64,000 nt of DNA from Rhodospirillaceae bacterium (lineage in GTDB: Bacteria > Pseudomonadota > Alphaproteobacteria > Kiloniellales > DSM-21159), in the NCBI GenBank assembly GCA_006969625.1, contig CP030885.1, positions 3,049,430 to 3,113,429 on the forward strand, read 5' to 3'. The notes under the pieces were generated by a model. The model worked only from the letters and a program-made list of their open reading frames with translations, was not told where the DNA came from and did not search any database. The position numbers and the translations under genes are program-made. The first letter of the stretch is position 1. Every line of letters starts with the position of its first letter. Of this stretch, positions 46,144 through 55,107 are shown piece after piece.

Positions 46144-47205
46144 TCAGCCGAGGGGTACGCCGAGGTCGTCCGCGAACTGCCGCAGCGAGATAAAGCGGAT
46201 GCGGTTGGCGTAGAGTCGTGGCGCGTGCCGCCGGATCTCCTCCAGCAATACGTCGAAGAAGTGCCGCTGAAGTTGGCCCGTCACACGCAAGCGATTCAGT
46301 TCGAGCCGCGTCTCGCTGACGTAACCGGCGCTTCCAGGAATCTTCTGTAGCACCCGCTGCATGCGCGGTGCGTTGGTCAGCGCATTGATCGTGCGGGGGA
46401 AGTCGTAGATCGCGTTGCCCAACAGATAGGCGGCAACCGTGCGGCGCCGCCCGGACACGACGACCTCCCAATGGGTTTCCTGCACGCTCTCGCCGCCGTT
46501 CCAGTCTCGTGCAATCCGAGCGAAGCTCTGCAGCTCGTCGTTGAAAGTTAGCAGATTTTCGGGACGCACGACGTTCAGCGTGCGGATCGCGGCATTCTCT
46601 TCCTGGCTCATCACCCCGCCGGAGTTCGAAAGGATGGGATCGATCAGGTTGAGGAAGTAGCCGCGAGCGATCGTAGCTGCGCCGGCGGCTTCGACCAGGG
46701 GCGCAGAGTAGAACTTCGTCAGGGGATTGAGGGCGAAGTCCTGATCGTCGGTCTCGTCGAAGAACATTTTCAGCCGGCCTTCGAACGCCTTCTCGAGCGT
46801 TTCCACCTCGAAGTCCGGCACGCGCAAGATGTTCGCGCCACGCAGATAGAAGGGGACCTTGCCGCCCGCGCCGCCGTCGTAATCGAGAATAATGACCGGC
46901 GTGCCGAGCGCGTGAAAGAAGGCGAGTTCGTACATCACGCTGGGACTCCGCGCAGTGATGTCGGCGACCGCCAGGTCTGCGGAGTCTATTCGGTTGAAGA
47001 CGTAGGTCTCGATTTCGCTGCCGCCATCCTCCGGCGTAAAGACGTTGGACTCCAGTTCGGAAGGCTTGACGCAGGCGGGCAGAACCGTATCCAGCGCCTG
47101 CTTGATCGCACGCATATGCTGAGAAATCGGGGTGGCCTGTTCCTTGGGGTCGTCCTTCTCGGCGCCCATTGGCCCGATGACGAAGACCTCGAAGACAGGC
47201 TTCAT
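46144..47205 (-). CDS. TIR/deoxyribosyltransferase-like effector fused to STING-like domain
   Basis: 353 residues from ATG 47205 with AGAGGA upstream. Residues 1-150 are a Rossmann-like domain: VFVIGPMG at the start, IETYVFNRIDSADLAVADIT and SPSVMYELAFFHALGTPVIIL, the pattern of nucleoside deoxyribosyltransferase/TIR-like NAD-cleaving domains, with Glu93 as likely catalytic residue. Residues 165-350 resemble STING: RGYFLNLIDPIL (182-192) like the first STING helix, IRTLNVVRPENLL like the first core strand, YDFPRTINAL (267-276) like the ligand-lid Pro-Thr motif, a long helix around 298-325, and RIRFISL (335-341). STING domains bind cyclic dinucleotides and trigger the fused TIR. No cyclase gene is adjacent. 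TIR-like call fairly sure; STING call by eye only. Confidence 0.6.
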   Translation of the reverse strand: MKPVFEVFVIGPMGAEKDDPKEQATPISQHMRAIKQALDTVLPACVKPSELESNVFTPEDGGSEIETYVFNRIDSADLAVADITARSPSVMYELAFFHALGTPVIILDYDGGAGGKVPFYLRGANILRVPDFEVETLEKAFEGRLKMFFDETDDQDFALNPLTKFYSAPLVEAAGAATIARGYFLNLIDPILSNSGGVMSQEENAAIRTLNVVRPENLLTFNDELQSFARIARDWNGGESVQETHWEVVVSGRRRTVAAYLLGNAIYDFPRTINALTNAPRMQRVLQKIPGSAGYVSETRLELNRLRVTGQLQRHFFDVLLEEIRRHAPRLYANRIRFISLRQFADDLGVPLG

Positions 47206-47214
47206 GGCTTCCTC

Positions 47215-47610
47215 TCAGAACGGGTAAATGTGTGCGGCGAACACAATCAGGACCACCGGCGCTAGCATTTCCAGACGGGTGAGCCCCAGTTTCTTGCTGA
47301 AATCCGGCATCCTCTCCCACTCCCGCGTAAAGGGAGCGAACGGCAGCTCCTTTTCCATCTCCTCGATAACGCGGAACTTCGTGCGCGAGTGGCTGCGGTA
47401 GGTGGCGATGGTGGAGATCCAGATGACGGCGACGAAGGCGATCATCGCCGCCGCCAAGGGGGCGGGGAACTCCGTGAAGGTCGAGAAGGCCGTGACAATG
47501 GCCAGGGAGATCGAGAGGTAGACTTGGTTGGCGCTCTGCCGCTTACCTTCGGAGACCATCAGTGCCTCGACATAACCGCGGTAGATCTCGACCCGATCCG
47601 ACGCGGACAT
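47215..47610 (-). CDS. Small three-helix membrane protein
   Basis: 131 residues from ATG 47610 (a GTG one codon earlier is possible). After a charged N-terminal helix (RVEIYRGYVEALMVSEGKRQ) there are hydrophobic segments at about 28-46, 49-70 and 112-130, with a basic and acidic loop (MEKELPFAPFTREWERMPDF) between the second and third. The N-terminal pattern YxxYVxxxxxSxxKRQxANQ resembles small membrane proteins of bacterial conflict systems (RipA-like or SLATT-like), but I cannot name the family. Its start shares one base with the stop of the upstream gene (TGATG) and nine bases separate it from the STING-like gene. Confidence 0.65.
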   Translation of the reverse strand: MSASDRVEIYRGYVEALMVSEGKRQSANQVYLSISLAIVTAFSTFTEFPAPLAAAMIAFVAVIWISTIATYRSHSRTKFRVIEEMEKELPFAPFTREWERMPDFSKKLGLTRLEMLAPVVLIVFAAHIYPF

Positions 47611-48017
47611 CACTTCGTCACCACTACCGTATCGTGCTTGCCGCCGCGCGACTCGAGGGCGGCGGTTTCGACCGCGAAGCCGTTGGCTTCTGCGAAGGTG
47701 GTCAAGACCTCGATAATCTGCGCGTGTCGCCGCGCGACGGCTTCACTGTCGGGGCGGTCGCGCTCGGGCGGAGGCGGACAGATGTCGAGCACCTGGATGC
47801 GCATCCCCGGCCCGGGTCCACGAAACCAGCGGCGGAGAAGAAAGAGGGCCGTCACAGCGCGTTCGGTATCCTCAGGTGCCAGTATGAAGTCGCTAAATGT
47901 GAGGCTTGAGCTATCGTTGGGAGACGATGTCACTCGGAAGAAAAATCGCGGCGATTTAGACGAAATAATTTGCACGGAGAATTCGTCCCGTCTTACAGAA
48001 AATTCTTCGAATTTCAT
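47610..48017 (-). CDS. Small soluble protein of unknown function, first gene of the STING-like operon
   Basis: 135 residues from ATG 48017, which has AGGA five bases upstream; ATGs at 48035 and 48053 lack ribosome sites. The N-terminal half is beta-rich (FSVQIISSKSPRFFFRVTSS), the middle carries RAVTALFLLRRWFRGPGPG and IQVLDICPPPPERD, and the C-terminus is an alpha/beta segment (HAQIIEVLTTFAEANGF) ending DTVVVTK. It has no cyclase motif and is too small for a CD-NTase. It could be a sensor or regulator. Codon use at the 5' end is AT-richer than in neighbouring genes, a hint of transfer. Confidence 0.6.
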   Translation of the reverse strand: MKFEEFSVRRDEFSVQIISSKSPRFFFRVTSSPNDSSSLTFSDFILAPEDTERAVTALFLLRRWFRGPGPGMRIQVLDICPPPPERDRPDSEAVARRHAQIIEVLTTFAEANGFAVETAALESRGGKHDTVVVTK

Positions 48018-48125
48018 CCCATTCCTGCAGGACATAACAATGACGCAAGTCATACACTACAAAGGCAAGATATCATCCGGCGAAAGTTCGACAATCAATA
48101 TTGCAACTGGGAATGTATCGGCTTT
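48018..48125 (-). promoter_or_regulatory. AT-rich promoter region of the STING-like operon with inverted repeat
   Basis: The stretch is clearly AT-richer than the chromosome. It contains ATGAC-GCAA-GTCAT (48040-48053), a possible operator over the transcript start. TTGTCG and GATATC with 16 bases between them upstream could serve as -35 and -10, but are not compelling. Confidence 0.35.
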
Positions 48126-48317
48126 TGGGACATTCCCCCCTTGCGCGGACCGCAGTTGTCGCGGCCTGCGGTTGCTGCGACGGCGGTCGACATCGTCCCG
48201 ATCGACTCCACCGCCGCTTCCCTTCCCCTCCCCGCCTCGGCTAGTCTCCGGCGCGCGGTTGCGGCGTCCGCCGGCGGCCGGCATCACGACAGAGCGAACG
48301 AGGGGAGGCACGGCGAC

Positions 48318-48785
48318 ATGGCCGGAACGATCGACGCGAAGCTGAAGGACCTGGGGATCGAGCTGCCGGAGCCGGCGGCGCCGGTGGCCAACTACGTGCC
48401 CTTCGTGCAGGTGGGCAACACCCTGTTCCTGTCCGGCCAGGTGCCGCTGGTCGGTGGCAAGCTGGAGTACGTCGGCAAGGTCGGCGCCGAGATCTCGGAA
48501 GACGACGGCAAGGCCGCGGCGCGCGTCTGCGCCGTCAACCTGATCGCCCAGATGAAGGCGGCCTGCGGCGGCGACCTGGAGAAGGTCAAGCGCGTCGTGC
48601 GCCTGGGCGGCTTCGTCAACTCGACGCCCGAGTTCGGCAACCAGCCCGAGGTGGTCAACGGCGCCAGCGACCTGATGGTCGCGGTCTTCGGCGACAAGGG
48701 CAAGCACTGCCGCACCGCGGTTTCCGCCGGCGGCCTGCCGCGCAACGTGGCGGTCGAGGTCGACGCCGTCGTCGAACTGGAATAG
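48318..48785 (+). CDS. RidA/YjgF-family protein
   Basis: 155 residues from ATG 48318, with AGGGGAGG upstream. Motifs NTLFLSGQVPLVGG, AARVCAVNLIAQMKAACGGDLEKV, VRLGGFVNSTPEFGNQPEVVNGASDLM and the terminal RTAVSAGGLPRNVAVEVDAVVE are of the long YjgF clade, with the active-site Arg and GLP kept (unlike the copy at 11059). It removes reactive imines. A glutamine-synthetase-like gene starts 10 bases later, so the pair may serve amine breakdown. Confidence 0.92.
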   Translation: MAGTIDAKLKDLGIELPEPAAPVANYVPFVQVGNTLFLSGQVPLVGGKLEYVGKVGAEISEDDGKAAARVCAVNLIAQMKAACGGDLEKVKRVVRLGGFVNSTPEFGNQPEVVNGASDLMVAVFGDKGKHCRTAVSAGGLPRNVAVEVDAVVELE

Positions 48786-48795
48786 CCCGGACGTC

Positions 48796-50172
48796 ATGAC
48801 CGACGGCCCCGCCCAGCTCCGCGAGGTCGAGGAGTTCCTCGCGGACTTCCCCGACACGCTGGCGGTCGACGTGATCTTCGCCGACCTGTCCAGCGTGGTC
48901 CGGGGCAAGCGCTACCCGGTGGCCGACCTGCCGCGCATCTTCACCGACGGCCTGGCCTTCCCGGCCTCCAGCTACCTGCTGGACACCTCCGGCGCCAACA
49001 CGGATGCCGGCGGCAAGGGCTTTTCCGACGGCGATCCGGACTGCCGGGCGGTGCCGATCCCCAACACGCTGGACCGCGTGCCCTGGTCGGCCCAGCCGCT
49101 GGCCCAGGTGCTGCTGACCTTCCTGGACAAGCAGAACGCGCCGCTGGTCTTCGAGCCGCGCAACGTGCTGGGCCGGGTCGTCCGGCAGATGCAGGCGCAG
49201 CTCGGGCTGACCGCCTGCGTCGCCTTCGAGCTGGAGTTCTACCTGATCGACCGGGCGCGTGGCCCGCTCGGCGCGCCGCAGCCGCCGATCTCCCCCGCCA
49301 CCGGCGAGCGCGACCGCGCCACCCAGGTCTACGGCATGGACCAGGTGGACGCCTTCGGCCGGGTGCTGACCGACATCGTCGACTCCTGCCGCGCCCAGGG
49401 CGTGCCGACCGGCGCGATTTCGGCCGAGTACGCGCCCGGCCAGTTCGAGATCAACCTGCGCCACGTCGCCGATCCGCTGGAGGCGGCCGACGACTGCGTG
49501 CTGTTCAAGCGGGTGGTCAAAGGCGTCGCACGCAAGCACGACATGCAAGCCACCTTCATGGCCAAGCCCTATCCCGACGAGGCCGGCAACGGCATGCATC
49601 TGCACGTCAGCCTGTTCGACGCGCAAGGGCGCAACGTGCTGGACGACGGCGACGGCGGGATCAGCGAGACCTTCCGCCACGCGCTCGGCGGCGTGCTGGA
49701 GAGCCTGCCCGAGGCGATGGCCTTCCTCGCGCCCAACCTCAACTCCTTCCGGCGCTTCCAACCGAACATCTACGTGCCGATCCGCCGCTCATGGGGCGAG
49801 GAAAACCGCTCGGTCGCGCTGCGCGTGCCGCTCGGCAAGGGCAGCGCCAAGCGCGTCGAGCACCGCATGCCGGGCGCCGACGCCAACCCCTACCTGGCGC
49901 TGGCCACAGTACTGGCCGGCATGCACCATGGCATCGTCAACCAGACCGACCCCGGTCCGCCGGCCGCAGGCAACGCCGGCACCGCCTTCGACCCCGGCCT
50001 GCCGATGCGCCCGCGCCGCGCCCTCGACCGGCTGAAGCGCGGCAAGATCCTGCGCGACTACCTGGGCAAGGACTACGTCGACCTTTACGTCGAGGCCAAG
50101 GAGGCCGAGTACGAGACCTTCGAGGCCGCGATCACGCCTCAAGAGTATCAGTGGTACCTGTTAGCGGATTGA
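48796..50172 (+). CDS. Glutamine synthetase family protein (gamma-glutamylamine synthetase type)
   Basis: 458 residues. GS-type motifs are ACVAFELEFYLID (metal ligands), SAEYAPGQFEINL, GNGMHLHVSLFD, LNSFRRFQPNIYVPI and VEHRMPGADANPYLALATVLAG. Length and sequence are of the type II/PuuA group that glutamylates amines such as putrescine or ethanolamine, rather than the ammonia-assimilating GlnA. Ends convergent with the CoxL-type gene, 13 bases apart. Confidence 0.87.
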   Translation: MTDGPAQLREVEEFLADFPDTLAVDVIFADLSSVVRGKRYPVADLPRIFTDGLAFPASSYLLDTSGANTDAGGKGFSDGDPDCRAVPIPNTLDRVPWSAQPLAQVLLTFLDKQNAPLVFEPRNVLGRVVRQMQAQLGLTACVAFELEFYLIDRARGPLGAPQPPISPATGERDRATQVYGMDQVDAFGRVLTDIVDSCRAQGVPTGAISAEYAPGQFEINLRHVADPLEAADDCVLFKRVVKGVARKHDMQATFMAKPYPDEAGNGMHLHVSLFDAQGRNVLDDGDGGISETFRHALGGVLESLPEAMAFLAPNLNSFRRFQPNIYVPIRRSWGEENRSVALRVPLGKGSAKRVEHRMPGADANPYLALATVLAGMHHGIVNQTDPGPPAAGNAGTAFDPGLPMRPRRALDRLKRGKILRDYLGKDYVDLYVEAKEAEYETFEAAITPQEYQWYLLAD

Positions 50173-50185
50173 TTTTATTGATTTT

Positions 50186-52564
50186 CTAGACGTCCGACAC
50201 CCCTCCCGCCTTCCGGATTGCCCGCCACACGACCTCCGGCGTCGCCGGCATGTCGATGCTTTCGATCCCCAGCGGGCTCAAGGCGTCGATCAGCGCATTG
50301 ATCACGGCAGCGGGCGCGCCGGTCGTTCCGGCCTCGCCGGCCCCCTTCACCCCGATCGGGTTGTGCGGGCACGGCACCTCGTTCAACGCCGTCTCGATGC
50401 TCGGCAGGTCGTCGGCGCGCGGCAGGCAGTAGTCCATGTAGGAGGCGGTGACGAGCTGACCGTCCTCGTCGTAGGCCACGCGCTCCAGCAAGGTCTGGCC
50501 GATCGCCTGGGCGACGCCGCCGTGTAGCTGGCCGTCGACGATCATCGGGTTGATGCAGCGCCCCACGTCGTGCACGCCAAACAGCCGGTCGACCCTGGTC
50601 TGCCCGGTCTCCGGGTCGACCTCGACCTCGCAGACGAACACCCCGTTCGGGAAGGTGAAGTTCGGCGGGTCGTAGAAGGTCGTCTCCTCGATGCAGGGCT
50701 CCATCTTGTCGAGCGGATAGTTGGCCGGCACGTGGGCGGCGAGCGACATTTCCACCCAGCCGAGCTGCCGGTCGGTGCCAGCGACCTTGAAGGCCGAGGC
50801 CTCGAAGACGATGTCCTCTTCAGCGGCCTCCAGCAGGTGCGCGGCGATCCGCTTGCCCTTCTCGATCACCTTGTCGGCGGTCAGCGACAGCGCGCCGCCG
50901 CCAACGGCCATGGAGCGCGAGCCGTAGGTGCCCATGCCGAAGGGCACCTGGGCGGTGTCGCCGTGCACCACGTCGACCTGACCCACGTCGATGCCGAACT
51001 TCTCGGCGACGACTTGGGCGAAGGTGGTCTCGTGACCCTGGCCGTGGCTGTGGGCGCCGGTGAAGACCGTCACGCCCCCCGTCGGGTGGACCCGGATCTT
51101 GGCCGCCTCGAACAGGCCGGCGCGGCAGCCGAGCGCCGTCACCGCCGCCGAGGGCGCCGCGCCGGAGGATTCGATCCAGCAGGCGAGCCCGCGCCCACGC
51201 AGCAGGCCGCGCGAGCGGCTTTCGGCACGCCGCGCTTCGAAGCCGTGCCAGTCGGCCCGCTCCAGCGCCATGTCCAGCCCCTTGGCGAAGGCCCCGCTGT
51301 CGTAGACGACGCCGACCGGCGAGCTAAAGGGGAAGCCCTCTTCGGGGATGAAGTTGCGCCGGCGGATCTCGGCGGGATCGAGGTGCATGACCTGGGCCGC
51401 GCGGTCCACCACCCGCTCCAGCGCATACATGCACTCCGATCGGCCGGCGCCGCGGTAGGCGTCAACCGGCGTGGTGTGGGTGAAGACGCCGCGCACCCGC
51501 GCATGGATCGCCGGCGTGCGGTACTGGCCGGAGAACATCAACGCGTAGAAGTAGGTCGGGATCGAGGGCGCGAAGGTCGAAAGGTAAGCGCCGAGATTGG
51601 CCACCGTATCGACCCGCAGGGCCAGGAAGGTGCCGTTCTCGTCCAGCGCCAGTTCGGCCGTAGTGACGTGGTCGCGCGCGTGCGCGTCTGTCAGGAATGC
51701 CTCGGTGCGATCCGCCGTCCACTTCACCGGGCGGCGCAGCTTCCTCGATGCCCAGGTGCAGAGCGCCTCCTCGGCATAGTGGTAGATCTTCGAGCCGAAG
51801 CCGCCGCCCACGTCCGGTGCCACGACCCGAAGCTTGTGCTCCGGGATCTGCAGCACGAAGGCGCCCATCAGCAGCCGGATGACGTGCGGGTTCTGACTGG
51901 TCATGTAGAGGGTGTAGGAGTCGCCGTTGCCGTCGTAGACGGCGTTGCAGGCGCGGGTCTCCATGGCGTTGGGTACGACTCGGCTGTTGACCAGCTCGAC
52001 CTTGGCCGTCGTGTGGGCCTTGGCGAAGGCGGCTTCGACCGCGGCGCCGTCGCCGATCTCCCAGTCGTAGCAGAGATTGGACGCGAACTGGTCGTGCACC
52101 TTCGCCGCGCCCTCGGCCAGGGCGGCGACAGGCGCGGTGACGGCCGGCAGCGCCTCGTACTCGACCGCGATCGCTTCCATGGCGTCGCGCGCCTGGTGCA
52201 GGGTCTCGGCCACGACCATCGCAATGCTGTCGCCGACGTGGCGCACCTTGTCGGCCACCAGAAGTGGGTGCGCCGGCTCGCGCATAGGCTGGCCGTGACG
52301 GTCCGTCACCCCCCAACCGCAGGGCAGGCCGCCCAGGCCGGCTGCCGCGACGTCCGCCCCGGTGAATACCGCCAGCACGCCGGGCATGGCCTTGGCCGCC
52401 GCCGTATCGATGGCCGCGATGCGCGCATGGGCCGCCGGCGAGCGCAGAATTGACGCGTAGGTCTGGCGCGGCAGCACGATGTCGTCGGTGTAGCGGCCTT
52501 CGCCGCGCAGGTAGCGCTCGTCTTCCTTACGCTTGACTGCAACTCCAATCGATCCCTCGGGCAT
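50186..52564 (-). CDS. Xanthine dehydrogenase/CO dehydrogenase family molybdenum subunit (CoxL-like, form II)
   Basis: 792 residues from ATG 52564. It shows the aldehyde oxidase/xanthine dehydrogenase a/b hammerhead ([25 protein letters not shown], in parts), [23 protein letters not shown] (the form II active-site loop, not the AYxCSFR of true CO dehydrogenase) and [19 protein letters not shown] with the catalytic Glu near the end. It hydroxylates an unknown carbon substrate at a molybdenum cofactor. Partner FAD and iron-sulphur subunits are not adjacent, so it must recruit them from elsewhere. Confidence 0.9.
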   Translation of the reverse strand: MPEGSIGVAVKRKEDERYLRGEGRYTDDIVLPRQTYASILRSPAAHARIAAIDTAAAKAMPGVLAVFTGADVAAAGLGGLPCGWGVTDRHGQPMREPAHPLLVADKVRHVGDSIAMVVAETLHQARDAMEAIAVEYEALPAVTAPVAALAEGAAKVHDQFASNLCYDWEIGDGAAVEAAFAKAHTTAKVELVNSRVVPNAMETRACNAVYDGNGDSYTLYMTSQNPHVIRLLMGAFVLQIPEHKLRVVAPDVGGGFGSKIYHYAEEALCTWASRKLRRPVKWTADRTEAFLTDAHARDHVTTAELALDENGTFLALRVDTVANLGAYLSTFAPSIPTYFYALMFSGQYRTPAIHARVRGVFTHTTPVDAYRGAGRSECMYALERVVDRAAQVMHLDPAEIRRRNFIPEEGFPFSSPVGVVYDSGAFAKGLDMALERADWHGFEARRAESRSRGLLRGRGLACWIESSGAAPSAAVTALGCRAGLFEAAKIRVHPTGGVTVFTGAHSHGQGHETTFAQVVAEKFGIDVGQVDVVHGDTAQVPFGMGTYGSRSMAVGGGALSLTADKVIEKGKRIAAHLLEAAEEDIVFEASAFKVAGTDRQLGWVEMSLAAHVPANYPLDKMEPCIEETTFYDPPNFTFPNGVFVCEVEVDPETGQTRVDRLFGVHDVGRCINPMIVDGQLHGGVAQAIGQTLLERVAYDEDGQLVTASYMDYCLPRADDLPSIETALNEVPCPHNPIGVKGAGEAGTTGAPAAVINALIDALSPLGIESIDMPATPEVVWRAIRKAGGVSDV

Positions 52565-52630
52565 GATTGCCGCCTCCCAGACCGGAAGAGAAAACGGGCG
52601 GAGCCGCCCGGCCCCGCCCCGTCGCAAGCC

Positions 52631-53221
52631 TTAGCGCGCAGCCCCGCGCCGCACTATGTGCCAGGCTGCCGGCAGGAGTGCCGTCGCCAGCGCGATCTTC
52701 AGCAACTCGCCGGCCAGGAAGGGGGTCAGGCCGGCCGTCACGGCCGCCTGGAAGCCGATCAAGGCGGACAGGTAGCCGACGCCGCAGGCGAACAGCAGCA
52801 CGTCGCCCAGCAGCATGGCGGCGAAGCTCGTCGCCAAGCTTCGGTCCCAGCCACGCTCGGCCAGCCAGCCGGTCGCGACAGCCGCCACCAGGAAGCCGGC
52901 CAGATAGCCGCCCGTCGGGCCGGCGAGGTAGGCGAGCCCGGCCCCACCGGCGAAGACCGGCAGGCCGAGCGCGCCCTGCAGCAGGTAGGCGAGAACCGCG
53001 GCACCGCCAAGGCGCCAGCCCAAGGCCGCGCCCAGCGCCAACGCCACGCCGCTCTGCAAGGTCATCGGCACGGGCCAGAAGGGAATCTGGATCTTGGCGC
53101 TGATGGTCATCAGCGCCGATCCGGCCGCGATGAGCAGGATAGCGCGCAGCACCCGGTTGCCGGCCGTGACGGGCCAGACGGCCTGGGCCAGGGTGGCGGA
53201 AGCGATCGAAGCGTTCGTCAT
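52631..53221 (-). CDS. bioY: BioY biotin transporter subunit
   Basis: 196 residues with about six helices. Signature text includes AKIQIPFWPVPMTLQSGVALALGAALG and GGAGLAYLAGPTGGYLAGFLVAA, the BioY biotin-binding pattern. It is the S component of an ECF-type importer; no bioMN is nearby, so it may act alone. It lies just ahead of a gene cluster with biotin-dependent enzymes, an apt location. Confidence 0.95.
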   Translation of the reverse strand: MTNASIASATLAQAVWPVTAGNRVLRAILLIAAGSALMTISAKIQIPFWPVPMTLQSGVALALGAALGWRLGGAAVLAYLLQGALGLPVFAGGAGLAYLAGPTGGYLAGFLVAAVATGWLAERGWDRSLATSFAAMLLGDVLLFACGVGYLSALIGFQAAVTAGLTPFLAGELLKIALATALLPAAWHIVRRGAAR

Positions 53222-53249
53222 GGCACGGTCATCCTTGTCGCAGTTCGGC

Positions 53250-54218
53250 TCAGGAGAGCGCCTCGCGCACCTGCGCCAGCATCGCCTGGCGGTCGTGGCG
53301 CGCCTGCAGGGCGGTGTCCATGTCGACCTGCACGAAGTGGGTCGGGGTGTGGGGCTGCATCTGGCCGATCAGGTCCATGTCGGCCGAGATCACCGTGCCG
53401 AGCATGAAGTAGCCGCCACCGGAGACCGCGTCCCGGTGCAGGATGATCGGCTCGGTGCCGCCCGGTACCTGGATCGAACCGTAGGGATAGCAGGCATCCG
53501 TGATGTTGGAGGGGTCAGAGCCGGCGCCGAACGGTTGCTCGCGCTGCACGAACTCCAGCGCCGAACCCTCGCGGAAGCGGTAGCCCATGCGGTCGCACTC
53601 CGGCGCCACCTTCCAGGTGTCTTCGAAGAAGGAGCGCTGGCTCTCCTCGACGATGCGGTGCCAATAGAGGCCCGGAATGACGCGCAGCTCCGCAGGATTG
53701 CCGGGGACGCGGCGGAGCCTCTCCGGCACGCTGCGGCCAGCCTTGCCAGCGCCCTGCCCGATCGGCAACGCGTCGCCGGGCGCGATGGGCTTGCCGTCGA
53801 CGCCGCCGAGCGAGCCGATCACGTAGGTCGAGCGGCTGCCCAGCATGATCGGCACGTCGATCCCGCCAGAGACCGCGATGTAGGCGCGCGCACCGCCCTT
53901 CAGGTAGTCGAAGGACAGACGCTGGCCGGCCTTGACCTGGAAGCTGCTCCAAGGCTCGCGGATCTCGCCGTCGATCCTCGGGGCCATGTCGGCGCCAGTG
54001 ACGGCGACAACCGCGTCCTCAGTGAACTCCAGCTCCGGTCCGATGAACACCGCCTCCAGACCGGCCGCACCCTCGTCGTTGCCGACCAGCATGTTGGCGC
54101 AGCGCATGGCGTAGCGGTCCATGGCACCGGAAATGGGGATGCCCAGGTGGTAGTAGCCGGGGCGGCCCAGGTCCTGGATCGTCGTGACGAGGCCCTGGGA
54201 AACGACCTTAATTGGCAT
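53250..54218 (-). CDS. pxpC: PxpC-like 5-oxoprolinase subunit / biotin-dependent carboxyltransferase family (KipA)
   Basis: 322 residues. Motifs KVVSQGLVTTIQDLGRPGYYHLGIPISGAMD and GGIDVPIMLGSRSTYVIGSLGG are of the KipA/AHS2 family. In PxpABC this subunit works with PxpB to phosphorylate 5-oxoproline. The same fold forms the carboxyltransferase part of urea carboxylase. Overlaps the preceding pxpB stop by 11 bases. The cluster also has biotin carboxylase and biotin carrier genes. Confidence 0.87.
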   Translation of the reverse strand: MPIKVVSQGLVTTIQDLGRPGYYHLGIPISGAMDRYAMRCANMLVGNDEGAAGLEAVFIGPELEFTEDAVVAVTGADMAPRIDGEIREPWSSFQVKAGQRLSFDYLKGGARAYIAVSGGIDVPIMLGSRSTYVIGSLGGVDGKPIAPGDALPIGQGAGKAGRSVPERLRRVPGNPAELRVIPGLYWHRIVEESQRSFFEDTWKVAPECDRMGYRFREGSALEFVQREQPFGAGSDPSNITDACYPYGSIQVPGGTEPIILHRDAVSGGGYFMLGTVISADMDLIGQMQPHTPTHFVQVDMDTALQARHDRQAMLAQVREALS

Positions 54219-55083
54219 AGAGCGCCTCCAGCATCTTCGCGTTGTAGGCGTCGTGGTCCGCGTTGAACGCGTCGAGCGAGAAGGTGAGCTCCGCGACGCG
54301 CGGCATCCAGCGCCTGGCCTCCACCTCGCCCAGGATGCCGTCGTAGGTCTCGCGGTCGATCGGTGCGAACTTCACCAGGTCGCCCGGACTGAAGAAGACG
54401 AGGAAGTCGCGCAAGTGCGGCTGCTGCTGCGTCGGGTCGTAGATCGGCATCGGCGTGATGCCGAACATCTGGTAGCCGCCAGCGCCGCGCACCGAGTAGA
54501 CGCAGGAGAAGCAGCCGCCATAGCCGACCGTCTGCTTCGGCGTGTCGGTGCGCGGGCGCACGTACTTCGGAACCTGGATCTGCTTGTCGCGCCCCACCGT
54601 CTGGTAGAGGAACGGCAGCCCGGCGACGAACCCCACCATGGAGACGAACCAGGGCGCGCCGGAATGGGCGGCAATGAAGTCGTCGACTGTGGCGTAGCCG
54701 TTGATGCGCGCGGCGTATTCCAGGTCGGTGCCGTTGGGGTCCTGGTGCCGCTCGCGGAAGCGCATCAGCGTTTCGTGCGTCCAGGGGTCCTTGTAGTAGA
54801 CCGGCATTTCGACGATGCGGGTCTTCATCGTGGACTCGGCCTTGTCGGCGGCCGCCTCGAGCTGCTTCAGCTCGGCCAGCATGTCGTCCGGCTTGATCCG
54901 GTCCGGATCGAACTTGATCTGGAAGGACGCGTTTGCCGGGCAGATCTCGGTGACGCCGTCGATCTTCGCCTCGCGCACGGCATTGGTGATCGCGATGCTC
55001 TTGAAGAAGGCGTCCAGCGACATGGCTTCGTCGACCTCGACGAAGATGTGCTCGTCGCCCCCATGCGAGTAGCGGTTAGCCAT
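54208..55083 (-). CDS. pxpB: PxpB-like subunit (KipI/AHS1 family)
   Basis: 291 residues. The family features are HIFVEVDEAMSLDAFFKSIAI in parts, the central VEMPVYYKDPWTHET and SMVGFVAGLPFLYQT, then GGCFSCVYSVRGAGGYQMFGITPMPIYDP. KipI-type proteins form the partner of KipA. It is longer than the usual KipI (about 220-240 residues), as in urea carboxylase-like carboxyltransferases, with a C-terminal extension after residue 215. Confidence 0.84.
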   Translation of the reverse strand: MANRYSHGGDEHIFVEVDEAMSLDAFFKSIAITNAVREAKIDGVTEICPANASFQIKFDPDRIKPDDMLAELKQLEAAADKAESTMKTRIVEMPVYYKDPWTHETLMRFRERHQDPNGTDLEYAARINGYATVDDFIAAHSGAPWFVSMVGFVAGLPFLYQTVGRDKQIQVPKYVRPRTDTPKQTVGYGGCFSCVYSVRGAGGYQMFGITPMPIYDPTQQQPHLRDFLVFFSPGDLVKFAPIDRETYDGILGEVEARRWMPRVAELTFSLDAFNADHDAYNAKMLEALYAN

Positions 55084-55107
55084 GGGCCGCTTGCTCCCCC
55101 CTTCCGG

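Noticed and set aside
45707..48317. A CD-NTase gene next to the STING-like gene
   Set aside because: All open frames were read; none has the GS-x(9-13)-D-x-D nucleotidyltransferase pattern.
50186..52627. True aerobic CO dehydrogenase
   Set aside because: The active-site loop is AYRGAGR rather than the AYxCSFR needed for CO oxidation, and partner subunits are absent.
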